13,146 nucleotides of DNA. Origin: Clostridiales bacterium UBA1775 (lineage in GTDB: Bacteria; Bacillota; Clostridia; Monoglobales; Firm-18). The DNA lies in the NCBI GenBank assembly GCA_002314595.1, contig DCGP01000037.1:8221-21366 (forward strand). The letters run 5' to 3'. Under the pieces are notes generated by a model, which worked only from the letters and a program-made list of their open reading frames with translations, was not told where the DNA came from and did no database searches. How positions within the stretch are numbered: the first letter of the stretch is position 1; each line of letters begins with the position of its first letter. Both the position numbers and the translations under genes were made by a program. This document shows positions 1 through 8,565 of the stretch, one piece after another.

Positions 1-2996
1 TACACTTCTTTGATGGTTTTAGAACATCTCACGAAATTGATAAGATTGAATGTTGGGATTATGAAGACCTAAAAGAAATGGTAGATATGGACGCAGTTAA
101 GAAATTTAGAAATAATGCTCTTAACCCTGAACATCCTGTACTTCGTGGTTCAGCTCAAAACCCTGATATATTCTTCCAAAACAGAGAAGCTTGTAACTCA
201 TATTACAACAATGTTCCTACAATTGTTGAAGAATATATGAATAAAGTTAATGCTAAAATTGGTACAAACTATGGTTTAGTAAACTACTATGGTGCTCCTG
301 ATGCTGATAAAGTATTAGTTGCTATGGGTTCAGTTTGTGAAACAATCGAAGAAACAATAGATTATTTAACAAAGAAAGGCGAAAAAGTTGGCTTAATTAA
401 AGTTCATCTATACAGACCTTTCCCGGTAGAAGCTTTCTTAAAGGCAGTTCCTGCAACATGTAAGAAGATTGCTGTTTTAGACAGAACAAAAGAACCCGGT
501 TCAATTGGCGAACCTTTATATCTTGATGTATGTGCTTGCTATCTTGGCAACGATAAAGCTCCAATGATTATTGGTGGTAGATATGGTCTTGGTTCAAAGG
601 ATACAATTCCTGCTGATATCATCGCTGCATACAGAAACCTTGATGCTGACAAGCCTGTTAAAGGTTTTACATTATCAATTGAAGATGATGTTACCAACCT
701 TTCACTTCCAAGAGTTGAAAACCCACACACAGCTGCTGAAGGTATTACTTCATGTAAGTTCTGGGGTCTTGGTTCAGATGGTACTGTTGGTGCCAACAAG
801 GATTCAATCAAAATCATCGGCGACCATACAGATATGTATGCTCAAGCATATTTTGATTATGACTCTAAAAAATCAGGTGGTATTACAGTATCACATTTAA
901 GATTTGGTAAGAACCCAATTAAGTCAACATACCTTATCAACAAGGCTGACTTTGTTGCTTGCCATAACCCATCTTATGTTAATAAGTATGATATGGTTGA
1001 CGACTTAATGCCGGGTGGTAAATTCCTTCTAAATTGCGCTTGGGACGATGCTGAACTTTCAGCTCACTTACCTGCAAAGATGAAGAAATATATTGCCGAA
1101 AATAATATTTCGCTTTACACAATTGACGCTATCGGTATTGCAAGAGAAATCGGTCTTGGTAACAAGACATCAATCGTATTGCAATCAGCATTCTTTAAAC
1201 TTGCTAATGTAATTCCTTTTGAACAAGCTATCGAATATATGAAAGCTGCCGTTGTTAAGAAATTCAGCAAGAAGGGCGAAAAGATTGTTAATATGAACCA
1301 TCAAGCAATTACACTTGGTGCTGAAAATGTTAAAGAAGTTAAAGTTCCTGCTGATTGGAAAGATGCAGTTGATGAAGCTAAGCCTGAAAGAGATGTTCCT
1401 GATTTCGTTAAGAATATTTTGGAACCATGTAACTCACAAAGTGGTAACAAACTTCCTGTTTCAACATTTATGGGTATGGTAGACGGTCATCTTCCACAAG
1501 GTATGGCAGCTTACGAAAAACGTGGTATCGCAGTAGATGTTCCTGAATGGGATGTTACAAAGTGTATCCAATGTAATCAATGTGCTATCGTATGTCCACA
1601 CGCTGCAATTCGTCCAATCGTTCTTTCAGAAGAAGAAGCAGCTAATGCTCCTGCTAACACAAAGATGAAGCCTATGACAGGCAAAGCTCAATACAAGTTT
1701 GCAATGGTTGTATCTCCACTTGATTGTAGTGGATGTGGTAACTGCGTAAAGGTTTGTCCTGAAAAAGTTCAAGCTTTATCAATGAAGCCTCTTGATACAC
1801 AACTTGAACAACAAGCTGTATATAACTATGCAGTTAAGACATCAGTTAAGGAAGATGTTGTTTCGGGTGCATTGAATGTTAAAAACTCACAATTCCGTCA
1901 ACCATTACTTGAATTCTCAGGTGCTTGTGCCGGATGTGGTGAAACTCCTTATGCTAAGCTAATTACACAAATTTGTGGCGACAGAACTTACATTTCAAAT
2001 GCAACAGGTTGTTCTTCAATCTGGGGTGGTTCTGCTCCTTCAACTCCATACACAGTTAATGCTGAAGGTCATGGTCCGGCTTGGGCAAACTCATTGTTTG
2101 AAGACAATGCAGAACACGGCTTAGGTATGGCAGTTGCTGCAAAACAACTAAGACAAAGACTTGCTGAAAAGCTTGAAAAACTTGAAAAACCGGAAGTAAA
2201 GGCTGCTGTTGCTGAATGGAAAGCAACATACGAAGACATCAGCGCAAACACAGAAGCTACAAAGAAGCTTGTTGCTGAATTAGAAGCTTGTGGTTGCGAT
2301 GCTGCAAAGGAAATTCTTGATATGAAAGAATATCTTGCTAAGAAAGCAGTATGGATATTCGGTGGCGACGGTTGGGCTTATGATATCGGTTTCGGTGGTC
2401 TTGACCATGTACTTGCTTCAGGTGAAGATATTAACGTAATGGTATTTGATACAGAAGTATATTCAAACACAGGTGGTCAAGCTTCTAAGTCAACTCCTAC
2501 AGGTGCTGTTGCTCAATTTGCTGCAGGTGGTAAACCAATTAAGAAGAAGAATCTTGCAGAAATTGCTATGTCTTATGGCTATGTATATGTAGCACAGGTT
2601 GCTATGGGTTACGATGCTAACCAAGTTGTAAAGGCTATTAAAGAAGCTGTTGCATACAATGGTCCATCACTTGTTATTGGTTATGCTCCATGTATTAACC
2701 ATGGTATTAAGGGTGGTATGACAGATACTCAAAAGGTAATCAAGAACGCTGTTCTTGCAGGTTACTGGCATACATTCAGATTTGACCCAACTCTTGCTGC
2801 AGATGGAAAGAATCCATTCCAATTAGATTCAAAAGAACCGTCAGCATCATACAACGACTTCATTATGAACGAAGTTCGTTACAGTTCACTTGCTCGTAAA
2901 TTCCCTGAAAAAGCAGAAAAATTATTTGCTGTAGCTGAAGAACAAGCTAAGGAAAAATATGAACATTGGACAAAGTTTGGCAAATTATTTGAATAA
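1..2996 (+). CDS. nifJ: Pyruvate:ferredoxin (flavodoxin) oxidoreductase, 3' portion
   Basis: Converts pyruvate, CoA and oxidised ferredoxin to acetyl-CoA, CO2 and reduced ferredoxin in the cytoplasm; central to clostridial fermentation. The frame is open from base 3 (HFFDGFRTSHEI, typical of the family), so the first in-frame ATG at 78 is internal and the true start lies outside the window. About 998 residues are visible; single-chain family members have about 1,170, so roughly 170-180 N-terminal residues are missing. Two CxxCxxCxxxCP motifs at 1563-1598 and 1725-1760 form the ferredoxin-like domain with two 4Fe-4S clusters. CAGCGE at 1926-1943 starts the TPP domain and supplies ligands of the third cluster. 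GDGWAYDIG to NTGG (about 2361-2475) is the TPP/Mg site. The gene ends in TAA just before a strong terminator and appears intact in the visible part. Its promoter is outside the window. Confidence 0.97.
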   Translation, partial: HFFDGFRTSHEIDKIECWDYEDLKEMVDMDAVKKFRNNALNPEHPVLRGSAQNPDIFFQNREACNSYYNNVPTIVEEYMNKVNAKIGTNYGLVNYYGAPDADKVLVAMGSVCETIEETIDYLTKKGEKVGLIKVHLYRPFPVEAFLKAVPATCKKIAVLDRTKEPGSIGEPLYLDVCACYLGNDKAPMIIGGRYGLGSKDTIPADIIAAYRNLDADKPVKGFTLSIEDDVTNLSLPRVENPHTAAEGITSCKFWGLGSDGTVGANKDSIKIIGDHTDMYAQAYFDYDSKKSGGITVSHLRFGKNPIKSTYLINKADFVACHNPSYVNKYDMVDDLMPGGKFLLNCAWDDAELSAHLPAKMKKYIAENNISLYTIDAIGIAREIGLGNKTSIVLQSAFFKLANVIPFEQAIEYMKAAVVKKFSKKGEKIVNMNHQAITLGAENVKEVKVPADWKDAVDEAKPERDVPDFVKNILEPCNSQSGNKLPVSTFMGMVDGHLPQGMAAYEKRGIAVDVPEWDVTKCIQCNQCAIVCPHAAIRPIVLSEEEAANAPANTKMKPMTGKAQYKFAMVVSPLDCSGCGNCVKVCPEKVQALSMKPLDTQLEQQAVYNYAVKTSVKEDVVSGALNVKNSQFRQPLLEFSGACAGCGETPYAKLITQICGDRTYISNATGCSSIWGGSAPSTPYTVNAEGHGPAWANSLFEDNAEHGLGMAVAAKQLRQRLAEKLEKLEKPEVKAAVAEWKATYEDISANTEATKKLVAELEACGCDAAKEILDMKEYLAKKAVWIFGGDGWAYDIGFGGLDHVLASGEDINVMVFDTEVYSNTGGQASKSTPTGAVAQFAAGGKPIKKKNLAEIAMSYGYVYVAQVAMGYDANQVVKAIKEAVAYNGPSLVIGYAPCINHGIKGGMTDTQKVIKNAVLAGYWHTFRFDPTLAADGKNPFQLDSKEPSASYNDFIMNEVRYSSLARKFPEKAEKLFAVAEEQAKEKYEHWTKFGKLFE

Positions 2997-3008
2997 TTTT
3001 TAAACTTT

Positions 3009-3047
3009 AAAATGCACAAGGGATTTTATCCTTTGTGCATTTTTTTA
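3009..3047 (+). terminator. Rho-independent terminator of the nifJ-type gene
   Basis: A 15-bp stem pairs 3009-3023 with 3029-3043 (one G-T pair, loop TTTTA). The 3' arm runs directly into a T tract ending near 3046. It starts 12 bases after the stop codon and should separate the oxidoreductase transcript from the next operon. Confidence 0.93.
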
Positions 3048-3093
3048 TGTAATAAATAATACTTTAATAGTGTCTAAAAATTCTTTTAAAATA

Positions 3094-3122
3094 TTGATTT
3101 TTTAAAAAATTAGATGTATAAT
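3094..3122 (+). promoter_or_regulatory. Probable sigma-A type promoter of the activase/dehydratase operon
   Basis: TTGATT at 3094-3099 and a perfect TATAAT at 3117-3122 are separated by exactly 17 bases, giving an expected start near 3129 and a leader of about 40 bases. It lies in the AT-rich gap between the upstream terminator and the next gene. The ribosome binding site before the ATG at 3171 is weak (GGTGAT, 3162-3167). No operator-like palindrome is evident in the gap. Confidence 0.7.
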
Positions 3123-3170
3123 ATAAGATAATATGGTAAGTTATGTCGAAATGATGTTAATGGTGATAAT

Positions 3171-6128
3171 ATGTTTGATAATATAGAATTTAATAAAATT
3201 AAAGATATGACATTAGGCATTGATGTTGGCTCAACAACTGTCAAGCTTGTTTTAATAAAGGATTGCAAAATTATATATTCTTGCTACGAAAGACACATGG
3301 CAGAGGTTCGCAAGAAAACCCTTGAGCTTGTTAGTGGTTTGAAAGAAATATTGAATAATGAACAATTTCACGTTTGCATTTCAGGTTCTGCAGGTTTAGG
3401 ACTCGCAAAAAATGCCGGTATTCCATTTGTTCAAGAGGTTTTTGCAACAAGTGAAACTGTTAAAGAGCTTGCACCGGATACAAGTGTTGTTATAGAACTT
3501 GGTGGTGAAGACGCTAAGGCTATATTTTTAAAAGGCGTTACAGATGAAAGAATGAATGGTACTTGTGCAGGTGGCACAGGTGCATTTATAGACCAAATGG
3601 CAAGCCTGTTAAACGTTGATAATGAAACGCTTGACAAACTAAGCTTAAATTATGAAAAAATATATTCTATTGCTTCAAGGTGTGGTGTTTTTGCAAAGTC
3701 TGATATTCAACCACTTATCAACCAAGGTGCAAAAAAAGAAGATATTGCCGCAAGTATATATCAAGCAGTTGTAAATCAAACAATTTCAGGTCTTGTTCAA
3801 GGGTATGATATTACAGGTAAAGTAATGTTTTTAGGAGGTCCTTTATATTATTGCAAAGGATTACGTGAACGATTTGTTAAAACCTTAAATCTTGCAAATG
3901 AGGAGGCAATTTTTCCTGAATATGCTCTTGTATCTGTTGCACTTGGGTGTGCTATTTATGGTGCATTCAATACAGAATTAACAAATTTTAATGATTTAAT
4001 AAATAATTTATCAAAGGCAAATGAAATTAAAGACAGTAGAGGAAGAGTAGAGGCATTATTTAATAATGACGATGAATATAAAGAATTTATTGAAAGACAT
4101 AGTAAAGCAAATGTTCCTAAATGTGATATTTCAAATTATCAAGGCAACGCATATTTAGGCATTGATTGTGGCAGTACAACTACAAAATTAGTTTTGTTAA
4201 ACGAAAATGATGAAATACTATATGAGTATTACAACTCTAATAAAGGCAATCCTTTGGATATAATCAAATCCAAACTGATTGAAATTTATGACCTATGCAG
4301 TAATAAAATCAATATTGTTTCAAGTGCGGTAACCGGCTACGGTGAGGAACTTATGAAACACGCATTTGGAATTGATAACGGAATAGTTGAAACGATGGCT
4401 CATTTTTATGCTGCAAGGCACTTTAATCCTAATGTTGATTTTATTTTGGATATTGGCGGTCAAGATATTAAGTGTTTTAAAATAAGAAATAATGCTATTG
4501 ATAATATTATGCTTAACGAAGCGTGTTCATCGGGTTGTGGTTCGTTTATTGAAACTTTTGCAAATATCGCAGGCTATTCTGCAGAGGAGTTTTCAAAAAT
4601 AGCATTAAAATCAAAAGCACCTGTTGACCTTGGTTCAAGATGCACTGTTTTTATGAATTCTTCAGTTAAACAGGCACAAAAGGACGGTGCAGATGTTTCG
4701 GATATTTCTGCCGGCTTGTCTATTAGTGTTGTTAAAAATGCTATTTATAAAGTAATTAGAGCTTCAAAAGCAACAGAACTTGGTGAAAATATTGTTGTTC
4801 AGGGCGGAACATTTTTAAATGATGCTGTACTTCGTAGCTTTGAAAAGGAATTAGGACATAGTGTTATTCGTCCTGCCATTGCCGGACTAATGGGAGCTTA
4901 TGGCTCGGCACTTTATGCAAAATCTGTAAGCAAAGGTAAATCGACACTTATTAACAAGAATGACTTACTTTCCTTTAAACAAACGGTTAAAGCAGTTAAT
5001 TGCAACGGGTGCGAAAATCACTGCAACCTTACAATAAACATTTTTAACGATAACAAGAAATTTGTGTTGGGCAATAAATGTGATAAGGGCGCAGGAAATG
5101 CTGAAATCAATAATGATATTCCAAACTTATTTGAATTTAAAAGAAATTATTTGTCAAGCTTAAAAACCGATGGATACAAAGAAACCATTGGTATACCATT
5201 GGCACTTGGTATGTACGAAATGGCTCCATTTTGGAACGCTATATTTACATCACTTGGTTTCAATACAAAAATAACCGGCTTTTCTACACACAAAACATAC
5301 ACAAAAGGGCAACACACTATTCCTTCGGATACTGTATGTTATCCTGCTAAGCTTATGCACGGACATATTGAAGAACTATTAGATAGTAGCGTAGATGCAA
5401 TTTTCTATCCCTGTTTAACATATAATTTTGATGAAAAAAATAGTGATAATCATTATAATTGTCCTGTTGTAGCGTATTATTCCGAACTTTTAAATGCTAA
5501 TGTTAAAAGGCTAAAACGAGTTAAGTTTATGTCTCCATATCTTAATATTAACAATCCTTTTGAGTTTGCAAAAGGTCTTTACAGAGAACTAAATAAAAAC
5601 TTTAAACATATTAGCTTTATTAAGGTTCAGTCTGCTGTAAATGAAGGTTATATACAGTATAAGGAATGGAAAAACTGTATTATAAAAGAAGGGAAAAAAG
5701 CAATAGAATACGCCGAAAAAAATAACAAACGTGTGTTAGTTATTGCAGGCAGACCATATCATACCGACCACGAAATATGTCATTTAATCGATAAACTTGC
5801 AGTTTCATTAGGTTTTGTTGTGATTAGTGAAGATTGTATAGAATATAATAATGGCAAGCCTGATGTTAATGTTTTAAATCAATGGACATACCATTCAAGA
5901 CTATACAATTCAGCAAATTACGTAATAAATCATAAAAATACCGAACTTGTTCAGCTTGTATCCTTCGGTTGTGGTATTGATGCTATAACAACAGATGAGG
6001 TTAAATCAATTATTGAGGGTGGAGGAAAGATATATACCCAACTTAAAATTGATGAAATTAACAATTTGGGGGCAGTTAAAATCAGACTACGCAGTTTGGT
6101 TTCAGCTATAAATGAAAGGGAGAATTAA
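3171..6128 (+). CDS. Double-ATPase acyl-CoA dehydratase activase-like protein (BadF/BcrA/HgdC family plus DUF2229)
   Basis: 985 residues. Members of this family use ATP hydrolysis to push an electron from ferredoxin or flavodoxin into a 2-hydroxyacyl-CoA dehydratase through a 4Fe-4S cluster. Two ASKHA ATPase domains are in tandem. Domain 1 (about 14-265) has GIDVGSTT at 16-23 and cysteines C132 and C171. Domain 2 (about 327-580) has GIDCGSTT at 330-337 and C452 and C491. The cysteine pair is 39 residues apart in both domains, the spacing of the cluster ligands in HgdC, so both look cluster-competent. A further Cys group (C611, C614, C618, C637) follows, then a DUF2229-like region from about 670 to the end, containing AGRPYHTDHE near 860 and C934. 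The substrate is unknown; many Clostridia carry this orphan system without a classical hydroxyacyl-CoA pathway beside it. The reducing partner could plausibly be ferredoxin made by the upstream oxidoreductase (inference). Confidence 0.9.
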   Translation: MFDNIEFNKIKDMTLGIDVGSTTVKLVLIKDCKIIYSCYERHMAEVRKKTLELVSGLKEILNNEQFHVCISGSAGLGLAKNAGIPFVQEVFATSETVKELAPDTSVVIELGGEDAKAIFLKGVTDERMNGTCAGGTGAFIDQMASLLNVDNETLDKLSLNYEKIYSIASRCGVFAKSDIQPLINQGAKKEDIAASIYQAVVNQTISGLVQGYDITGKVMFLGGPLYYCKGLRERFVKTLNLANEEAIFPEYALVSVALGCAIYGAFNTELTNFNDLINNLSKANEIKDSRGRVEALFNNDDEYKEFIERHSKANVPKCDISNYQGNAYLGIDCGSTTTKLVLLNENDEILYEYYNSNKGNPLDIIKSKLIEIYDLCSNKINIVSSAVTGYGEELMKHAFGIDNGIVETMAHFYAARHFNPNVDFILDIGGQDIKCFKIRNNAIDNIMLNEACSSGCGSFIETFANIAGYSAEEFSKIALKSKAPVDLGSRCTVFMNSSVKQAQKDGADVSDISAGLSISVVKNAIYKVIRASKATELGENIVVQGGTFLNDAVLRSFEKELGHSVIRPAIAGLMGAYGSALYAKSVSKGKSTLINKNDLLSFKQTVKAVNCNGCENHCNLTINIFNDNKKFVLGNKCDKGAGNAEINNDIPNLFEFKRNYLSSLKTDGYKETIGIPLALGMYEMAPFWNAIFTSLGFNTKITGFSTHKTYTKGQHTIPSDTVCYPAKLMHGHIEELLDSSVDAIFYPCLTYNFDEKNSDNHYNCPVVAYYSELLNANVKRLKRVKFMSPYLNINNPFEFAKGLYRELNKNFKHISFIKVQSAVNEGYIQYKEWKNCIIKEGKKAIEYAEKNNKRVLVIAGRPYHTDHEICHLIDKLAVSLGFVVISEDCIEYNNGKPDVNVLNQWTYHSRLYNSANYVINHKNTELVQLVSFGCGIDAITTDEVKSIIEGGGKIYTQLKIDEINNLGAVKIRLRSLVSAINEREN

Positions 6129-6131
6129 AGG

Positions 6132-7370
6132 GTGAGTAAAAGTAATTTTACCGAGGAAATGAAGAAGACATATAAAATACTTGTACCGACAATGCTACCA
6201 ATCCATTTTGAAATGATGCTCGGTGTATTTAAAAAGTATGGATATGATGCAGAACTTTTAAAAACTAACCATGACGGTATTAAGGAATATGGGCTAAAAT
6301 ATGTACATAACGACACTTGCTATCCTGCACAGGTTGTAATAGGGCAACTTATTGATGCAATAGAAAATGGCGGATATGATAAGAATAAAATTGCTTTGAT
6401 GATTACTCAAACAGGAGGAGGTTGTCGAGCTTCAAACTACATATCCTTACTTCGCAAAGCACTTGAAAATGCCGGTTATGGATATATTCCAGTTTTATCT
6501 CTAAATTTTTCAGGGCTTGACGAATGGGCGATAGATGTTCCGTTACCAATGGCTGTTAGGTCAGGGTATGCACTTATGTTTGGCGATTTAATAATGTGCC
6601 TTAAAAATCAATGTTTGCCTTATGAAACCGAAAAGGTTACTGAAACAATATCAGAATCTTTTACACAAAAAGTTATTAAAACGCTTACAGAAAAGCATAT
6701 CAATATTATAAAAATCAAGAAATTATATATCGAAATTATTGACAAATTCAAATCAATACCTCTTGATAAAAAACAAAAATTAAAGGTAGGAATAGTGGGC
6801 GAAATTTTCGTAAAGTTTTCTCCGCTTGGGAATAACAACCTTGAAAATCTTCTTGTTGAAAACGGCGGAGAGGTTGTAATGGGAGGACTTCTGGATTTTT
6901 GTATGTATTGTATCTATAATGCAGTTGTAGATGCAAAATTGTATGGAATAAGAAAACTCAAAGCATTTATGTTTAAAATTGCATATAGATTTGTTTTGAG
7001 TAGGCAAAGGTTCTTAATAAAAATTATAAAAAAACATAGTAATTTTACTCCACCTTCTGATTTTTCAAATACAATTAAAGCTGTAAAAGGATACATAAGT
7101 CTTGGTGTTAAAATGGGCGAAGGGTGGCTTTTAACAGCAGAAATGTTAGAACTTATTGAACAGGGTGTTAAGTGTATTGTATGTACACAACCTTTTGGTT
7201 GTCTGCCAAATCACATAGTCGGAAAGGGTATGATAAAAATAATTAAGGAAAACAACCCTGATGTTAATATTGTACCAATAGATTATGATGCAAGTGCATC
7301 AAAGGTTAATCAAGAAAACAGAATCAAACTAATGATGGCATCAGGTAAAGAAGCTATGGTTAAATTGTAA
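6132..7370 (+). CDS. 2-hydroxyacyl-CoA dehydratase (HgdB/D-component)-like protein
   Basis: 412 residues, GTG start at 6132, preceded by AAAGGGAG (6115-6122) at 9-base spacing inside the end of the upstream gene. Family features are HNDTCYPAQVVIGQ (C63), ITQTGGGCRASNYISLLRKA (C98) and CTQPFGCLPNHIVGKG (C351, C357); these cysteines are candidate iron-sulfur ligands. It is probably the partner reduced by the adjacent activase. The gene follows the activase TAA by only three bases and is in the same frame, so the two ORFs equal one protein of about 1,400 residues cut by a single stop. Single-chain versions of about that size exist in other Firmicutes, from memory of the family. The good Shine-Dalgarno and GTG favour a genuine second gene over a fresh nonsense mutation. 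Substrate not predictable. Confidence 0.85.
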   Translation: MSKSNFTEEMKKTYKILVPTMLPIHFEMMLGVFKKYGYDAELLKTNHDGIKEYGLKYVHNDTCYPAQVVIGQLIDAIENGGYDKNKIALMITQTGGGCRASNYISLLRKALENAGYGYIPVLSLNFSGLDEWAIDVPLPMAVRSGYALMFGDLIMCLKNQCLPYETEKVTETISESFTQKVIKTLTEKHINIIKIKKLYIEIIDKFKSIPLDKKQKLKVGIVGEIFVKFSPLGNNNLENLLVENGGEVVMGGLLDFCMYCIYNAVVDAKLYGIRKLKAFMFKIAYRFVLSRQRFLIKIIKKHSNFTPPSDFSNTIKAVKGYISLGVKMGEGWLLTAEMLELIEQGVKCIVCTQPFGCLPNHIVGKGMIKIIKENNPDVNIVPIDYDASASKVNQENRIKLMMASGKEAMVKL

Positions 7371-7398
7371 TTTTCAACACACAACTAATATTTAATAT

Positions 7399-7430
7399 AA
7401 AGCAAGCCACATTAGTGGCTTGCTTTACTT
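7399..7430. terminator. Bidirectional terminator between the dehydratase gene and the original cotJC 3' end
   Basis: A perfect 12-bp stem (7399-7410 with 7415-7426, loop ATTA) is followed by TTTACTTT on the + strand side and TTTATATT on the - strand side. It lies 28 bases after the dehydratase stop and directly after the stop of the cotJC 3' remnant, so it fits convergent use. The T tracts are interrupted, so efficiency may be moderate. Confidence 0.8.
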
Positions 7431-7495
7431 TACTTACAAACTGTAAAAGTATTTTTTTGATTTTTTTTGAAGTTTAAATCGTCTAATATTTCACC
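7430..7495 (-). pseudogene. cotJC: Detached 3' end of cotJC
   Basis: Read on the - strand from the core at 7495, the sequence encodes GE followed by ILDDLNFKKNQKNTFTVCK and a TAA stop at 7430-7432. Placed after residue 173 of the cotJC copy on the other side of the element (ending HFQRF, then the shared GE), it gives one continuous protein of 194 residues, close to the 189 of B. subtilis CotJC. Orientation, frame, total length and the terminator directly after the stop all agree that this is the displaced gene end. No start codon or ribosome binding site precedes it, so it is not expressed as a protein by itself. That the last 19 residues belong to CotJC is inferred from length and position, since this tail is variable in the family. 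Confidence 0.8.
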
Positions 7496-7514
7496 GAAAT
7501 GGGTAATTTAAGGA
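7490..7514. other. Left attachment junction (att site, cotJC 3' side)
   Basis: Core TTCACC at 7490-7495. To its left is cotJC 3' coding sequence; to its right is element sequence carrying the inverted arm TAATTTAAGGA at 7504-7514, eight bases from the core. Together with the right junction it defines attP and attB (see the findings). The exact crossover dinucleotide cannot be fixed from one integrated copy but must lie in the shared six bases. Confidence 0.72.
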
Positions 7515-7569
7515 AACTGCCGTGAAGCCTGATTTTATGCGAATTTGCGGAGTTTGCCTCCGGCATTGA

Positions 7570-8466
7570 TTATTTCTGATACGGCACTTTAAAATAATCC
7601 AAATAAGCCTTAAATTTATCCTGTGCCGAAAGACAGGTATCAGTTAAATATCCTCTTTCCGTTTGCCATTCGGACAGACCTCTGTAATAGAACATTTTAA
7701 GACTATCATCAATAATAAACGGCACTATATTATTTTTGAGGCACTCTTTAAACATTATAAGCCTTCCGATACGACCGTTGCCGTCCTGAAATGGGTGTAT
7801 TGTTTCAAACAGATAATGAAATTCAAGTATTTCATCAAGTGAATGTTTATCTTTTTTGTTATATTCGCAAAGTAGTTCTCTTATTTTTTTACCAACTATT
7901 TCGGGACTTGCGGTTTCTTTTCCGCCAACTTCATTAGGAAGCTTTTTATATTCGCCCACATTAAACCAATCTTTTCTCGAATCAGATGTGCCGGATTTTA
8001 AAATTAAATGAAGCTCTTTGAGTAAATTTTCCGAAAGCTTGTTGTTTGCCCTGTCAATGATAATATCAATACATTTAAAATGGTTTGCCGTTTCGATAAT
8101 ATCATCAACATTTAAGGCGTTGTTTTCCACTCCGACAGTATTTGTTTCAAAGATGTATCTTGTCTGGTCGTGTGTCAGCTTACTTCCCTCAATATGATTT
8201 GAATTATAGGTAAGCTCAATCTGTACCTTGTGATAAATTCCGCCTTTTACAGCTGATTTTTTCTCTGCTTTTAACCTTTCAAGCAGAGTTTGAGGCTCGG
8301 TTATTTTTTTGTTTATTCTCTCCGGCTTTTGGGCGGTTTCGGGAATGTTCCAAGTTTTACCCGTTATAAACGCACCTTCTATTTTGCCATCGGCACAGTA
8401 TTTTCTGACTGCACGCTCTGACATATTCCAATTTTTCGCCATTTGAGATACCGTTAAATACTTCAT
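7570..8466 (-). CDS. Fic-domain protein (class II) with N-terminal helix-turn-helix
   Basis: 298 residues. Fic enzymes usually transfer AMP from ATP to a hydroxyl side chain of a target protein. Residues 1-50 form an excisionase/MerR-like winged helix-turn-helix (YLTVSQMAKNWNMSERAVRK to GKTWNIP). S89-N-H-I-E93-G94 fits the inhibitory (S/T)xxxE(G/N) motif, here N-terminal to the Fic core, which makes it class II. The catalytic loop HPFQDGNGRIGR at 224-235 is complete, with the catalytic His224 and Arg232/Arg235. The protein is therefore probably an active but autoinhibited enzyme that may also bind DNA. A promoter with an embedded dyad lies directly upstream (8475-8514), so autoregulation is likely (inference). 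AGGAAG (plus-strand 8474-8479) is the ribosome binding site. No terminator follows before the element edge; transcription probably runs through the left att site to the 7399-7430 hairpin. Target protein unknown. Confidence 0.9.
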   Translation of the reverse strand: MKYLTVSQMAKNWNMSERAVRKYCADGKIEGAFITGKTWNIPETAQKPERINKKITEPQTLLERLKAEKKSAVKGGIYHKVQIELTYNSNHIEGSKLTHDQTRYIFETNTVGVENNALNVDDIIETANHFKCIDIIIDRANNKLSENLLKELHLILKSGTSDSRKDWFNVGEYKKLPNEVGGKETASPEIVGKKIRELLCEYNKKDKHSLDEILEFHYLFETIHPFQDGNGRIGRLIMFKECLKNNIVPFIIDDSLKMFYYRGLSEWQTERGYLTDTCLSAQDKFKAYLDYFKVPYQK

Positions 8467-8474
8467 ACTATCAC

Positions 8475-8514
8475 TTCCTGTAAATATTATACCACATTAC
8501 AGGAATAAAATCAA
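8475..8514 (-). promoter_or_regulatory. fic promoter with overlapping 31-bp operator-like dyad
   Basis: On the - strand, TTGATT (8514-8509), a 17-base spacer and TATAAT (8491-8486) preceded by TGG form a strong extended -10 promoter. Perfect 9-bp inverted arms TTCCTGTAA (8505-8497) and TTACAGGAA (8483-8475) flank the -10 with 13 bases between them. A protein bound to the dyad would block RNA polymerase; the helix-turn-helix of the downstream Fic protein is the obvious candidate. The 3' arm also contains the ribosome binding site, so an RNA effect is possible. Confidence 0.75.
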
Positions 8515-8565
8515 TACATTTTCAAAAATTCTTGTTTTTTTGCCGATAAAATCAAACTGTACTGT

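Noticed and set aside
78..80. ATG at 78 as the start of the pyruvate:ferredoxin oxidoreductase
   Set aside because: The frame is open and family-like (HFFDGFRTSHE) from base 3, so the gene begins before the window and this Met is internal.
571..900. 109-codon + strand ORF inside the nifJ-type gene
   Set aside because: It lies wholly within a strongly conserved gene in another frame, with low-complexity composition and no ribosome binding site.
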